Of a stretch of DNA of 6,295 nt, positions 6,195-6,295 are shown one piece after another. The DNA is from Deltaproteobacteria bacterium. Lineage in GTDB: Bacteria > Desulfobacterota > DSM-4660 > Desulfatiglandales > Desulfatiglandaceae. Each line of letters opens with the position of its first letter. The stretch's first letter is position 1. The stretch covers positions 1 through 6,295 of the forward strand of contig JAFDAP010000104.1 of assembly GCA_019313765.1 (NCBI GenBank). The letters run 5' to 3'. The position numbers and the translations under genes were made by a program. The notes beneath the pieces are model-generated. The model was not told the DNA's origin and ran no database searches. It saw only the letters and a list, made by a program, of their open reading frames with translations.

Positions 6195-6293
6195 TCAATC
6201 AAGTGTGGGTTGGTGCTGCTGATCCCGGATCGGCTTCCACGCTTGAAAATCGGACAATTTCAGCCGGAACCTGGCCACGCTGCCCTCGTGGAT
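6195..6293 (-). other. Possible 3' end of a convergent gene, very weak
   Basis: The last 124 bases hold no gene that can be assigned. On the minus strand a frame enters from the window edge and ends with TGA at 6195-6197, giving about 32 residues that include GSVARFRLKLSDFQAWKP. On the plus strand a frame from ATG 6192 is also open to the edge, behind a poor AGGATAGG site. Both are too short to choose between, and either may be chance. No terminator was found after the ATPase. Confidence 0.15.
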
Positions 6294-6295
6294 GC

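Noticed and set aside
6189..6202. TTGAT-GTCA-ATCAA hairpin after the ATPase as a terminator
   Set aside because: Five weak base pairs and no T-run.

Overview
The window comes from a Gram-negative bacterium that exports ester hydrolases. It holds two sulfatases (one with a visible Sec signal peptide), a lipobox-bearing alkaline phosphatase, purine-rich Shine-Dalgarno sites, sigma70-like promoter boxes and an intrinsic terminator. Sulfatase-rich environmental lineages such as Planctomycetota/PVC or Desulfobacterota would fit, but nothing here fixes the taxon. All four large genes lie on the + strand.

Layout. Bases 2-1447 hold a 5'-truncated type I sulfatase with a GC-rich third codon position, closed by an intrinsic terminator (1493-1522). 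Bases 1632-3062 hold a second, complete, secreted sulfatase of a different subfamily with more mixed codon use. Just after its stop lies a hairpin (3073-3141) with the architecture of an integron attC recombination site: two extrahelical bases (C and A) on one arm six base pairs apart, an unpaired spacer ending GGGC, and AAC/GTT boxes at the ends. A GTTAGCT motif 38 bases before the sulfatase start could be the matching cassette junction. The sulfatase may therefore be a gene cassette (about 1594-3135) inserted outside a recognisable array; no integrase is in the window. Bases 3166-3233 contain a weak hairpin with a T-run and a 21-codon leader ORF overlapping the next start by ATGA. Bases 3230-4897 encode a PafA-like alkaline phosphatase with the full metal-ligand set. 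After a 122-base gap with a good sigma70-like promoter and a 9-bp inverted repeat over the predicted start site, 5020-6171 encode an AAA_14/DUF4143-type ATPase. The last 124 bases hold no gene that can be assigned.

How it fits together. The first three large genes encode hydrolases predicted to act outside the cytoplasm, two removing sulfate esters and one removing phosphate esters, consistent with scavenging from sulfated and phosphorylated organic matter. The ATPase has its own promoter and looks unrelated. The most unusual feature is the attC-like site, which suggests one sulfatase entered the cluster as an integron cassette.
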